The position numbers and the translations under genes are program-made. Positions 27,609 to 35,977 of a DNA stretch of 64,000 bases are shown here, one piece after another. Position 1 is the stretch's first letter; each line of letters opens with the position of its first letter. The stretch comes from G963667855 sp963667855 (GTDB taxonomy: Bacteria > Planctomycetota > Phycisphaerae > UBA1845), in contig CAXXKI010000003.1 in assembly GCA_963667855.2 (NCBI GenBank), positions 48,088-112,087 on the forward strand. Direction: 5' to 3'. The notes under the pieces were generated by a model. It was not told where the DNA came from, did no database searches, and worked only from the letters and a program-made list of their open reading frames with translations.

Positions 27609-27973
27609 TCCTTTCGCATGTTGCTCGATGTATAAGCGATGAATGTTGGTTGCCGGAAGTAAAGCTTGTGGCAGCCAACGTGGTTGAATAATAACGGCCG
27701 GGCTGGCCGATGTATTAAGTAGCCCGGCGATGCGCTTTGCTGACAAACCGCCGGAAGAAGTACTTGCAGGCTAGTTTTGTCTATGGTTATTCAACCGGCA
27801 TAATCGGCTATGGCAGTATTGGCAGGCCGGGTTGATGTGCCAGGAGAGATCTCCGGCACCCTCTAAAATCGAGCTGAAGATTGTGTCCGAGGTGATGGTG
27901 TAGTATTACATGCACATTCTCGCAGATGGATACCAGCGGTGGAGTTGCCCAAGGCGGCAACCGGAGGTGTAGC
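27609..27973. other. Intergenic region with no recognised feature
   Basis: These 365 bases contain short GC-rich inverted pairs (gccgggc / gcccggc near 27690-27730) but no gene, tRNA or clear promoter that I can support. Confidence 0.4.
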
Positions 27974-28567
27974 ATGAAAAACAGACAAATATGGGTCGCA
28001 TCCAGTTTCTCGGCGTTGATGTTAATTGTCGCGGCAGTGGCTATCGCTCAGGAACGCACCCCCAGTAATAACGAAGTCTCCCCGGAGCAGCAGAAACCAG
28101 AGAGCAAGGCGCCGACCGGGGAGAAGGATGAAGTCAGTACGCCCCCCCAGGTGTCGGCCGACGACATTCTGAAGGAGTTCCAGAAGGATCGGCCCAAGGC
28201 TCAACCGATTATGCCGGGAACCGCTCCGGACGAAGAGATCCTGCGTAACGATGAGGACACGCCTGAGCGGCGCAAACTTCGTTTTCCTGATGGCTTTTTC
28301 CTGGTCGACAGAACCGGGCGGTTGACCCAGGAGGGGGAATGGTGGGTTTTCACTTTCGTATCGGATAACAATCCGGCGGAAATGCCTGATCCGCCTATGA
28401 AGCTTTTGCCTAATCAGATGCTTGAGCGGATGGTAAGGGAATCGGAAGGCGCCGCACGCACGGTCGATTTCGTCGTCTCCGGTGAGGTGACCGATTTCAT
28501 GGGCGAAAACTACCTGCTGCTGCGAAAGCTGATGCGCAAGCGGGATATGGGGAATTTGTCCAGGTAA
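27974..28567 (+). CDS. Exported protein of unknown function
   Basis: A 197-residue protein with a signal peptide ending A-I-A-Q, a Pro/Glu/Lys-rich linker of about 45 residues, and a folded C-terminal region of about 110 residues containing F-P-D-G-F-F-L-V-D-R-T-G-R-L and W-W-V-F-T-F-V-S-D-N. The last 35 residues include V-V-S-G-E-V-T-D-F-M-G-E-N-Y-L-L-L, a beta-rich motif resembling the ending of OB-like periplasmic domains seen in planctomycetes. I cannot assign a function. The ATG has a ggaggtg site five bases upstream. The STAS gene follows 42 bases later and may share its transcript. Confidence 0.65.
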   Translation: MKNRQIWVASSFSALMLIVAAVAIAQERTPSNNEVSPEQQKPESKAPTGEKDEVSTPPQVSADDILKEFQKDRPKAQPIMPGTAPDEEILRNDEDTPERRKLRFPDGFFLVDRTGRLTQEGEWWVFTFVSDNNPAEMPDPPMKLLPNQMLERMVRESEGAARTVDFVVSGEVTDFMGENYLLLRKLMRKRDMGNLSR

Positions 28568-28609
28568 GACGCGAACGTGGATTATGACTTCTACTTGCGG
28601 AGGACGTTG

Positions 28610-28948
28610 ATGGAAATAGACGTTCAAAATAACAGTGACTACCAGCTTGTGCGTCTGACCGGCGAGCTGCGCAGCGAAGCCATGGCCCGGATTACGGAAG
28701 AGCTGCATCCCCTGATCGGTGAGCGAGGGGCGGCGATGGTTGTCGATCTATCCGAGGTGCCAATGATCGATTCCAGCGGTTTGAGTTCGCTGATCGGGCT
28801 GGCCACTCACGCCCGGTTGAGTAAGTCCAGGGTGGTGTTGACCGGAGCAACACCGTTTGTCTCCGGGGTTTTCAATATGACCCAGCTGGACAAGTGGTTT
28901 GAAATAACCGAAACGGTTTACGACGCGGAAAAAATGTTGCGGAACTAG
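28610..28948 (+). CDS. STAS domain anti-sigma factor antagonist
   Basis: A 112-residue stand-alone STAS protein of the SpoIIAA/RsbV type. The key segment V-V-D-L-S-E-V-P-M-I-D-S-S-G-L-S-S-L is intact, including the phosphorylatable Ser after I-D-S. It would bind an anti-sigma kinase when unphosphorylated. No partner kinase (RsbW-like) or PP2C phosphatase is present in the window, so the circuit is probably encoded elsewhere. The start at 28610 has ggagg six bases upstream, better than the longer frame beginning at 28577. Confidence 0.88.
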   Translation: MEIDVQNNSDYQLVRLTGELRSEAMARITEELHPLIGERGAAMVVDLSEVPMIDSSGLSSLIGLATHARLSKSRVVLTGATPFVSGVFNMTQLDKWFEITETVYDAEKMLRN

Positions 28949-29035
28949 AATGAATTCTGGTTGTACCCGGTGATTGTTTCGGTTTACGTTTTTCCTAATT
29001 GACGTATAAGTGGTTTACGAAACGGAGGAGATGTT

Positions 29036-29113
29036 ATGAACGTAGTATCCATTTTCGCCGCCTTGTTTGTGTGGTTTTTCGTTATCCTGGCCTCTGCGTC
29101 GACCGGTGTGTAA
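29036..29113 (+). CDS. Small membrane protein, 25 residues
   Basis: A 25-residue peptide, M-N-V-V-S followed by a hydrophobic helix (I-F-A-A-L-F-V-W-F-F-V-I-L-A) and S-A-S-T-G-V. It has a very strong ggaggag ribosome-binding site five bases from the ATG. It lies between the STAS and alcohol dehydrogenase genes on the same strand. Its layout parallels the 29-residue peptide at 13670-13759 (short hydrophilic start, one helix rich in F/W, tail with T/G/A/S/V). Function is unknown. Confidence 0.55.
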   Translation: MNVVSIFAALFVWFFVILASASTGV

Positions 29114-29183
29114 TTGACGGACGGAAGGTGCATGCCGGCAGGGTCGGGCGAGGTATGCATTATAATTCCAGGGGGCACGTGTC

Positions 29184-30215
29184 ATGAAAGCGATGGTGCT
29201 TGAGAGCATCGCTCCGATTACCGACGTTCCCCTTCGTTTTCGGGATTATCCTGATCCGGTACCGGGGGAGGGTGAGGTTCGGATTAAAGTGGCCTGTTGT
29301 GCAGTCTGTCGGACCGATTTGCATGTAATCGAAGGGGATTTACCGCAGCCGAAGCTGCCTCTTGTACCGGGGCATCAGGTTGTAGGGGTAGTGGATCAAG
29401 TCGGAGACGGATGTTCACGCCTGAAAACCGGTGATCGAGTGGGGATCGCATGGCTGCGACAGGTTTGTGGAAATTGCGAGTATTGCAATTCAAACCGGGA
29501 GAATCTCTGCTCTTCTCAGCGTTTTACCGGATACCATGAAGACGGCGGTTATGCCGAGTTGGCTGTAGCTGCTGAGGATTTTGTCTATCCTATTCCCGAC
29601 GGGTTTGGAGACCCGGACGCAACTCCTTTGCTTTGCGGGGGAATCATCGGCTACCGGGCTTTGGATCGCTGTAACCTGCCGGTTAATGGTAAACTGGCAT
29701 TATATGGTTTCGGCTCTTCCGCTCATATCGTTATTCAAATAGCCGTTTATCGCGGATGTGATGTGTACGTGGTCAGCCGGGGAGAATCTCATCAGGAGCA
29801 CGCGCGAAAACTCGGGGCGGTCTGGGCGGGGAATGATCCGTCGCGGATGCCGGTCAAGGCGGATAGTGCGATTGTATTCGCTCCCGTAGGAAAGTTGGTT
29901 TTACCAGCTTTGGAAATGCTGCGGCCCGGAGGTACACTCGCTCTTGCCGGAATATACATGAGTGATATCCCGCGGATGAGTTATGAGAAACACTTGTTTT
30001 ACGAGCGGGACGTTCGTTCGGTAACCGCCAACACTCGCGAGGACGGGCGGCGGTTGCTGGCCGAGGCGGCGAGTATTCCTGTCCGCCCGGATGTGACCAC
30101 CTATGACCTGTGCGATGCTAACCGTGCCCTGATCGACCTGAAGACAGGCCGGCTGGACGGTACCGGAGTGCTGGTTGTAAATGCAGGTGGAGAAAGCTCG
30201 GAGCTGCGAGCATGA
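29184..30215 (+). CDS. Zinc-dependent alcohol dehydrogenase family protein
   Basis: A 343-residue medium-chain dehydrogenase. The catalytic zinc ligands appear as A-V-C-R-T-D-L-H and G-H-Q-V-V-G; the structural zinc site C-G-N-C-E-Y-C-N-S-N-R-E-N-L-C is complete. The nucleotide-binding loop is G-F-G-S-S-A-H, a variant of GxGxxG in which Ala replaces the last Gly, as in the 'adh_fam_2' group. It likely oxidises an alcohol or reduces an aldehyde with NAD(P). The end overlaps the next gene by four bases (ATGA), indicating coupled translation with the zinc-ribbon membrane protein. Confidence 0.9.
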   Translation: MKAMVLESIAPITDVPLRFRDYPDPVPGEGEVRIKVACCAVCRTDLHVIEGDLPQPKLPLVPGHQVVGVVDQVGDGCSRLKTGDRVGIAWLRQVCGNCEYCNSNRENLCSSQRFTGYHEDGGYAELAVAAEDFVYPIPDGFGDPDATPLLCGGIIGYRALDRCNLPVNGKLALYGFGSSAHIVIQIAVYRGCDVYVVSRGESHQEHARKLGAVWAGNDPSRMPVKADSAIVFAPVGKLVLPALEMLRPGGTLALAGIYMSDIPRMSYEKHLFYERDVRSVTANTREDGRRLLAEAASIPVRPDVTTYDLCDANRALIDLKTGRLDGTGVLVVNAGGESSELRA

Positions 30216-30532
30216 TTAAAACGTGGCAGGCTTTGTTGGTAAGCGTGATCATGTTCTTTTTCGTCACTCCACCGGTCGGTATCGTGACAGATACCGTTTT
30301 GAGTGAAATACCACATCCTGCAAGTAGTTGGATTATTGTGTGTTTCCCTATCGTATATGGACTTCTGGTCGGGTATGTTTCCTATATTGCCTGCGTAACC
30401 CGTCCGGCGATGGATGATGGTATTTTCTGCGTGAAATGCGGCTATGATCTCACGGGCAATGTCTCAGGTCGCTGCCCGGAATGCGGCAGGCCTATCAGCT
30501 TGCGCGTAAGAGACAGGTGTAACCGTAGGTAG
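30212..30532 (+). CDS. Membrane protein with C-terminal zinc ribbon
   Basis: A 106-residue protein with two membrane helices (A-L-L-V-S-V-I-M-F-F-F-V and I-I-V-C-F-P-I-V-Y-G-L-L-V-G) and then C-V-K-C-G-Y-D-L-T-G plus R-C-P-E-C-G, the same four-cysteine ribbon as in 19087-19392. The start overlaps the dehydrogenase stop (ATGA). The TAG stop codon shares its last two bases with a REP-like hairpin that begins at 30531. The function is unknown. Confidence 0.7.
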   Translation: MIKTWQALLVSVIMFFFVTPPVGIVTDTVLSEIPHPASSWIIVCFPIVYGLLVGYVSYIACVTRPAMDDGIFCVKCGYDLTGNVSGRCPECGRPISLRVRDRCNRR

Positions 30533-30596
30533 AAACGGGGACGCAGCTAGTTTTGTGGTTGCTTTTTCGCAATAACTGGCGGCGTCCCCGTTTCTG
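30531..30596. repeat. REP-like hairpin element, complete copy
   Basis: The arms agaaacggggacgc and gcgtccccgtttct are perfectly complementary over 14 bp and enclose about 38 bases starting agctagtt. It abuts the stop codon of the preceding gene and separates it from a convergent gene, so it may act as a bidirectional terminator. Relatives are at 17428-17452 and 33531-33599. Confidence 0.85.
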
Positions 30597-30604
30597 ATTG
30601 GTTA

Positions 30605-31372
30605 TTACCCGGCAGGGGAATTCTTTGCTATGTCCAGGAGTCTGGTAAAATCGCAATATGGGACGGGTTCGACGGTGATCAGGTTGGGTACTTTGCCCAG
30701 CAGGACGTCTTCGACCATTTTTCGCATTGCCTTACGGTAGCGGTTTACGTCATCGGCTGACACTGATTGGGGATCCCGGTCGAATGAGGTTTCGATTTTC
30801 CATAACTCGTCCATCTTTTCGTGGCCTATGAGCAGGTGCTTGCGGTACACCACGTGGACTGCGGTTTCTGTCGGCTCATAAGCGATATAGTAGTGATACT
30901 CGCGTCTGAGGGCGGTTATGGAATCGTCAATGAAGTAGCTGCAGCGATCGACATCCTTGCGACGCACACAGCCCAGTACAAAGGCAATGACGTCGCTCAC
31001 AGTGTGGTCGCGGCTGCTGATCAGGATAAACTCATCTCGTTTGAGTGGTGTATTATCATTACCCAGGGCTGCAGCGGCTTTTCCGGCAACCCGGAAACCG
31101 CCGGCACCGCACAGGCAGACGTGCCCCAGCTTGGCGCAGACGTCGTCAAACTCCAGATCCACGGTTTGCTCACCTTCGGGGTAACTGCCGGCCAGCACTC
31201 CGTGATCGTAATGAAAGGTAATAGGTGTAATGTCATGAACGTACGCCAGGTCGGTATTCCAGCGGGAGGAGTGCTTCGCCTGGGACAATCCGCAACCGGT
31301 CAGGATTGGTAAGAGAACGATGGCCGTACAGACGGATGATATTTTTATCCAATTCAATGATCGGGTTTGCAC
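30605..31372 (-). CDS. Lipoprotein with FmdE-like domain
   Basis: A 255-residue protein with a lipoprotein-like signal ending L-T-G-C. Residues about 75-170 resemble the FmdE (formylmethanofuran dehydrogenase subunit E-like) domain: V-C-A-K-L-G-H-V-C-L-C-G-A-G-G-F-R, then D-E-F-I-L-I-S-S-R-D, D-V-I-A-F-V-L-G-C and V-R-R-K. In that family the Cys/His pair binds metal; here G-H-V-C replaces the usual G-H-x-C-P-G. The C-terminal half is helical. No molybdopterin or C1-metabolism gene accompanies it. The match is by pattern only. Confidence 0.5.
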   Translation of the reverse strand: MQTRSLNWIKISSVCTAIVLLPILTGCGLSQAKHSSRWNTDLAYVHDITPITFHYDHGVLAGSYPEGEQTVDLEFDDVCAKLGHVCLCGAGGFRVAGKAAAALGNDNTPLKRDEFILISSRDHTVSDVIAFVLGCVRRKDVDRCSYFIDDSITALRREYHYYIAYEPTETAVHVVYRKHLLIGHEKMDELWKIETSFDRDPQSVSADDVNRYRKAMRKMVEDVLLGKVPNLITVEPVPYCDFTRLLDIAKNSPAG

Positions 31373-32069
31373 GTATTGCCTCCGATTTTCGTTTGTTACC
31401 CTGGCTTCCGGCTTTCATCTCCCCTCGAAAGAAAAAACGTTCTTGGGGATTTTGTAGTCTAAACCAGTCTTGTTTTCGTTTATCACTTCCTGGAGTTTAG
31501 CGAATGGAATCTCCAGGACAAGGCGTTTTGGAAAGTGAGTGACTATTGAGTGATTATGAAAATTGCGAAAGACGGTTAAGGTTTATATGGGGGTATAGAG
31601 AAACCTGGGCGGCTGAACGACGCGTTCAACAGGAAAAACGAGCCGGCCGAATTTTGGTTAAACTAACAAATCGTGTTTAGCTCAATAGTTGCGGATGTTG
31701 TTATTTTACCATTAACTGTCAAAAATAAGGTGGGCTGTTTCTTTTTTTGTTGCTTATCGCTTGGCTTGGGACTACACTAATTGAGGATTGGATAGATCTA
31801 CCGTCTTTTTTTTGTGTTCAAGTTGCGTTGGTGCCGCTTCGCTGTCATGTCGGATTGGCTGATGAATTGCGACGTTAGCGTATCTCGGCATGTGGCACGT
31901 CTTAAGCAGTTCTTGGAATAACCATTATTGGCTGTATCACCTGTTTTACGATGGGGGCGGGAGCACTTGGCCGGTTGCAGGAGTGTTCCTTGTGGTCGTT
32001 GGTTTACGACAGGCGAGAGAGTTACTGTTATGGTAATCAGGCACACCTTATTTACTGAGAGGGATACCA
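31373..32069. other. Intergenic region with no recognised feature
   Basis: About 700 bases, AT-richer than the surroundings (T-runs near 31739-31755 and 31805-31815). It must contain the promoters of the two divergent genes. I found no convincing reading frame, RNA gene or repeat. Confidence 0.4.
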
Positions 32070-33047
32070 ATGAACAGAATAGCGATGCCTATTGGAAATG
32101 CTTTGACGGTTCTCTTCCTCATGTTAGCCACAGGCGTGATAAATCCGGCTTTGGCTTTTGAGAATGTAATCGAACCTGACGAACAATCACTATCTATGCA
32201 ATACGAATTATCGCTTAATCAGGTTGAGTATTTCAATCTGAACGGACAGCGCGTTGTGGTGGAACGATCCTCTCTCCACCGAATCGGCAGTGATCCGGAT
32301 GTCACATTCACTTTCGATGACGGCTACGCGGTAGTTACCGGGAACCACAACGGTAGCCGGACGATGTGCTTTTACGACAAAAACGGCTCTATGATCCTGC
32401 AGGCTAATATCACCGCCCAGGGTGCTGGCACCAGGCAACAGATCGACACCTTCTACGGCGGGTGGAGTGCCAATGCGGTTTATGATTCAACCGAAAAAAT
32501 GCTTTCAACAGATCTGCAGGCCGGCACCACTTCGGTTTTTATGGAGGGACCTGTACCGGAGGCGAACACTTATATTGAACCACTGTCTTCAGTGGAATAT
32601 GACGCTTGGGATAACGACGAATCTGAGATTAGTTTCAATCCGCAGGTGAACGAAGTCATGATCGTAACCGACGGAGAGGAGATTCATCATATCCAAAGTA
32701 CGGCCGGCGTTACCCTTGGCTCGCTTGATCGGGCGCTGGCGGCGTTCGAGGGCGTGAATTCCGATTCCGGCGACCTGGGGACCAAGAGTGTCGTCCACTG
32801 GATAAGATGTCTGTTTGGTTGTGCGGCCGCGGTGGTTGGTCCGATAGCGGGGGCGTTACCGGTGGCCCTCTCGCCTCCGGCGCTGGCGATTTATGCGGTT
32901 GTTGCGTTGTTGGTCGTGATAGACTGTTTTGTGACGGAAATCGTCTGTGATGCGGGAGAAGACTGTATTTTTGATTATTTCGCGTCGAAGATAATAAAGG
33001 AAGCCATACCCGCCGTCTGCCTGGAAAGGGATCGGATTCATGTATAA
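32070..33047 (+). CDS. Exported precursor with Cys-rich hydrophobic C-terminal domain (halocin C8-like candidate)
   Basis: A 325-residue protein. Residues 1-29 are a signal peptide ending P-A-L-A. Residues about 40-240 are a beta-rich soluble domain (F-T-F-D-D-G-Y-A-V-V, T-M-C-F-Y-D-K-N-G). Residues about 245-320 switch to a hydrophobic, glycine/alanine-rich segment with six cysteines: R-C-L-F-G-C, V-I-D-C-F-V-T-E-I-V-C, E-D-C, A-V-C. This three-part design and the V-x-E-I-V-C...C...A-x-K pattern resemble halocin C8 precursors, in which the middle domain is the immunity part and the C-terminal part the bacteriocin. The call is an inference. A gagagg site precedes the ATG. The next gene overlaps by eight bases. 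Confidence 0.5.
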   Translation: MNRIAMPIGNALTVLFLMLATGVINPALAFENVIEPDEQSLSMQYELSLNQVEYFNLNGQRVVVERSSLHRIGSDPDVTFTFDDGYAVVTGNHNGSRTMCFYDKNGSMILQANITAQGAGTRQQIDTFYGGWSANAVYDSTEKMLSTDLQAGTTSVFMEGPVPEANTYIEPLSSVEYDAWDNDESEISFNPQVNEVMIVTDGEEIHHIQSTAGVTLGSLDRALAAFEGVNSDSGDLGTKSVVHWIRCLFGCAAAVVGPIAGALPVALSPPALAIYAVVALLVVIDCFVTEIVCDAGEDCIFDYFASKIIKEAIPAVCLERDRIHV

Positions 33048-33528
33048 GGCTTTGCAACAGATCGGTTGTGAGTTCAGGCGTTTCACCTCGTGGATTGCAG
33101 GAGCGATAGTACTGGCTTGTGGAGCGGCCCTTTTTTACTGCTTGAAACAGGATTGTGCGTTTTCCGAATTAGCCGGAGAGTACGCAACAACCTGTGCGGG
33201 GTTGGCTGTCGCTGCCATGCTCTTTGCCGTTGCATTTTCCACGCAGAAAACGCTGCAGAAATACCTGGACGAACCGTATGAAAAACAGCGGGTAAAACTG
33301 GTAGGTGTTTTAGCGACAGGTTCTCTTCTACTGGCGGTGATCGCGCTGGCCTATTGCCTGTTCAGCGTACAATACCTGTGCCTGCACGCGGACAAGGTTA
33401 CCGGTGCGGTACGACCTCGCCCGATGTTCCAATTGTGGTTTTATATATTGATCAGTATTCCGGGAATATGCCTGGCCCTCATGGCCGGCGGATCGTACGT
33501 GTACAGGTATCGAGCGAAAGGGAGCTAG
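33040..33528 (+). CDS. Four-helix membrane protein coupled to the Cys-rich precursor
   Basis: A 162-residue integral membrane protein with four predicted helices (about 18-35, 50-68, 85-108, 129-153) and no enzymatic motif. Loop cysteines occur between helices. Its ATG lies eight bases inside the end of the preceding precursor gene, so the two are almost certainly cotranscribed and translationally coupled. If the precursor is a bacteriocin, this protein is the natural candidate for an accessory immunity or export factor; otherwise it is an uncharacterised membrane partner. Confidence 0.65.
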   Translation: MYKALQQIGCEFRRFTSWIAGAIVLACGAALFYCLKQDCAFSELAGEYATTCAGLAVAAMLFAVAFSTQKTLQKYLDEPYEKQRVKLVGVLATGSLLLAVIALAYCLFSVQYLCLHADKVTGAVRPRPMFQLWFYILISIPGICLALMAGGSYVYRYRAKGS

Positions 33529-33530
33529 AG

Positions 33531-33599
33531 TCAGAAACGGGGACGGAGCTAGTTATTGTGAAAAAACAATCACGATACTGGTTGCGTTCCCGTTTTTGA
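33531..33599. repeat. REP-like hairpin element, diverged copy
   Basis: It begins tcagaaacggggacggagct, two bases after the stop of the membrane protein gene, and ends gcgttcccgtttttga. The inner part contains a second hairpin (attgtg-aaaaaa-caat). It probably terminates transcription of both converging genes. Confidence 0.8.
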
Positions 33600-33626
33600 T
33601 GTAAATCGAGATATTCAGGAGGAAGT

Positions 33627-33977
33627 TTATTCTACGTCCAGAATATCCGACGTCGCAACGACAACTTCCGGCACAATTCCTGCATCGGTTGCTATTTTTC
33701 TTAATTGCTCAAGCAGTTCATCATCCCCCTTTTGTTCCCGCTTATCCAAAAAGTTGATTCTCATATTCGAAACGGTGCCCGATGCAGCTGCCTGACGGCA
33801 TTCAACAATAGCTTTTTCGCAACTGCATTCTTTTCCGTTAACGCTACATGCTTCAACCTCGATACCGGGAAAGACGCAGACTTCAATCGTCTTCTGTTCA
33901 CGAGTACAACTCAACTGCAATATGCCCAGGCATATCATCAACCCTGCGATAATCCAAAACTTGGAGCCGGCTTTCAT
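33627..33977 (-). CDS. Small cysteine-rich lipoprotein
   Basis: A 116-residue protein with a lipoprotein signal (hydrophobic run ending L-Q-L-S-C, Cys at 24). The mature part has five further cysteines (V-C-V-F-P-G, E-A-C, K-E-C-S-C-E-K, V-E-C-R) and a C-terminal helix-strand segment ending V-V-V-A-T-S-D-I-L. The V-C-V-F-P-G element and following helices hint at a thioredoxin-like or small redox fold, but this is uncertain. It is the last gene before the zinc-ribbon operon on the same strand (34 bases separate them). Confidence 0.55.
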   Translation of the reverse strand: MKAGSKFWIIAGLMICLGILQLSCTREQKTIEVCVFPGIEVEACSVNGKECSCEKAIVECRQAAASGTVSNMRINFLDKREQKGDDELLEQLRKIATDAGIVPEVVVATSDILDVE

Positions 33978-34010
33978 TGATCAATATCCTCAATAACCAG
34001 GTCCTCAACG

Positions 34011-35171
34011 TTACTGGTTTGCGGCGAAGTAGTATGCCGCTCCGATTGTGGCCAGACCTGCTATTACTGCTAAGGTTATTTTTATCCAGCTGTAGGGCCT
34101 GTCGCCCTGGACCTCGCCGGTGGCCGCGTTTACCACTACCTGGTAGGGTTTTTCGTGGTAACGATATGTCAGCATCCACAGCGGCAAAAGCAGGTGTTTG
34201 TAGGTCATGGCCGAGTAATTGGTATTAACCGAATCGATTCTCTGGTGATCGCCGCCGATATCGCTTCTTATGTCACGTTCTATTGCCTCGTCAATCCTGT
34301 TTCGTGCGGTAAGAAAACCTTCGTCAAGATCGATGTCGTATTTCCGGGCGAGAAAGCCGGCCAGGTAATCCCGCTTGAACGGCTCACATTTCTTCAGCGG
34401 CCAGGGCTCCAGGTCGTTTATCCTTTTTTCCGGTAAGCCGCCTGACGCTACCACCAGCACATCGTCGAAAAAACGTTTTATCCGCCCTGAAACCCAACTC
34501 CAGCGAATACGAATTTCGGTTCTCCTGTTTTTCCCGGAGCCGGTGGTTACGGTGTAGTTGTCTCCTCGCTGGCCTGTATAATTGGTTACGGTCATTGCGT
34601 CGAAGGTCCAGAAGGGAATGTATAACCCGTTGAATTTTCCCTGTACGCCGCGACGCTTGAACTCATTCGGGGCAAACCATCGCGACTGCACCCATTTTCG
34701 CAGATTGGCGAACGCGCTATCACGATCCACGGCAAAAGGAAGCACACCGTCTACCGGTATTCTATGCGGAGCTTCATACGCGTTTTCCAGTTGTATTGGG
34801 CTGTCGCAGTATGCGCACTGCTTACTGGTTATAGTGCCTGAAAATTGCACTACCGCTCCGCACGATTCACAGGAAATCTCTTTAAGCCCGGCTTCCTGGT
34901 GAGTCTTCCGGGAACGCAGTTCGGAGAGCCTGCGGGCTGCCTCTTTGAGATCGTTTTCCGAAACGGCAGCGTTTTCGTCAACTTCAATCTCCTTGGTGAA
35001 TCCGCAATAAGGGCAGGTCAGTTGCTGATCGTCGATATGAAATTCCAGATCGGCTCCGCACCCTTCGCAGGGAAAGTACCGGCCGCGAGATTCGTCGCCG
35101 CCCGCCTGCAGGTCACCGCTGGATGAAGCCCCTTGAGCATTTACTGGTAGTGGTGGTGCTTTTTCTTCCAT
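34011..35171 (-). CDS. Double zinc-ribbon membrane protein (YdjG-like)
   Basis: A 386-residue protein with two zinc ribbons (C-E-G-C-G...C-P-Y-C-G near 33-55; C-E-S-C-G...C-A-Y-C near 98-120), a long globular region (F-N-G-L-Y-I-P-F-W-T-F-D-A-M-T, Y-T-G-Q-R-G) and one C-terminal membrane helix (A-V-I-A-G-L-A-T-I-G-A-A-Y-Y-F). This matches the family often misnamed 'primosomal protein N-like zinc ribbon', represented by Bacillus YdjG, which recruits PspA to the membrane together with YdjH and the SPFH protein YdjI. Here it is third in an operon behind an SPFH gene and a zf-TFIIB gene. No PspA gene is visible. Confidence 0.75.
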   Translation of the reverse strand: MEEKAPPLPVNAQGASSSGDLQAGGDESRGRYFPCEGCGADLEFHIDDQQLTCPYCGFTKEIEVDENAAVSENDLKEAARRLSELRSRKTHQEAGLKEISCESCGAVVQFSGTITSKQCAYCDSPIQLENAYEAPHRIPVDGVLPFAVDRDSAFANLRKWVQSRWFAPNEFKRRGVQGKFNGLYIPFWTFDAMTVTNYTGQRGDNYTVTTGSGKNRRTEIRIRWSWVSGRIKRFFDDVLVVASGGLPEKRINDLEPWPLKKCEPFKRDYLAGFLARKYDIDLDEGFLTARNRIDEAIERDIRSDIGGDHQRIDSVNTNYSAMTYKHLLLPLWMLTYRYHEKPYQVVVNAATGEVQGDRPYSWIKITLAVIAGLATIGAAYYFAANQ

Positions 35172-35216
35172 TTCAGTAGCTTAGGAAATAACCAATGTTC
35201 TGCGAGTCGTGCGAGT

Positions 35217-35921
35217 TTACCTGATCAAAAACCTGATCGCCGTGGCGATTGCCGCTCCCAAAACGTATCCGACGTCGCTTCTGTTTTCCGATAAATCGTA
35301 AGCGTCGTAATTTCCGCCGGAGCCGTAAGGACCCTGGTACGGTGTATGAGAATTTTGCCTTGCTTTCCGATTGGCTTCGTCAAACCTTTTACGCTCCCTG
35401 GCTTTTTTCTCGGCATGAACCGCACCACCGGCGTGGGTCCATTTAAGGATCTGCTCCAACTCACCGCCGTCCAGCCAGATACCATGGACGGCACAAGTAT
35501 CTATTATTACGCCGGAACCCCAACCATAGTTTTTGCGATGCATCAGTTCGGAGCAAACCGGACACTTGATGTACTTGACGACTTGCGTTTCCACTTTTCG
35601 CTCTTCTTGCATGAAACGGGTGAGTCGCTGGTAATCCACTTCGCCCACTTGTTTGACCGAAGCGTCGACCAGATCCTCAAGCTCACCCGTATCAAAGAAG
35701 ATACCCATGCATTCTTCACAGCGGTCTATTTCCACCGGCTGACTGAGATTTATGGTTATCAGTTTCAGGTTTATCTGGCACCGCGGGCAAAGTCGCGTAC
35801 TTTCGCCCCTTTTTGTCGTACGACGGCGTAGCGTGCGCAGATCGGTATCGGCCACCGTCTTGCAGTAGGGGCAGATGTTACTCTTTGCCGGCAGCGGCGC
35901 TCCGCAATTTGTACAATCCAT
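35217..35921 (-). CDS. zf-TFIIB type zinc-ribbon protein
   Basis: A 234-residue protein with a string of zinc motifs: C-T-N-C-G...C-P-Y-C (residues 3-20), C-P-R-C...C-E-E-C-M-G-I-F-F-D-T-G-E-L (zf-TFIIB signature) and a second C-P-V-C...C-x-V-H-G-I-W-L-D-G-G-E-L. The C-terminus has a Gly/Tyr-rich linker and a short hydrophobic tail (V-L-G-A-A-I-A-T-A-I-R-F-L-I), possibly a membrane anchor. It lies between the SPFH and YdjG-like genes with gaps of 56 and 45 bases. The ATG at 35921 is chosen; a TTG six bases upstream is the alternative. It probably has an assembly role in the membrane complex. Confidence 0.75.
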   Translation of the reverse strand: MDCTNCGAPLPAKSNICPYCKTVADTDLRTLRRRTTKRGESTRLCPRCQINLKLITINLSQPVEIDRCEECMGIFFDTGELEDLVDASVKQVGEVDYQRLTRFMQEERKVETQVVKYIKCPVCSELMHRKNYGWGSGVIIDTCAVHGIWLDGGELEQILKWTHAGGAVHAEKKARERKRFDEANRKARQNSHTPYQGPYGSGGNYDAYDLSENRSDVGYVLGAAIATAIRFLIR

Positions 35922-35977
35922 AATCAACCTGCGTTTGAGTTAAACCAATAACCTGTAAACCTGCTAAAATCTCCAGT

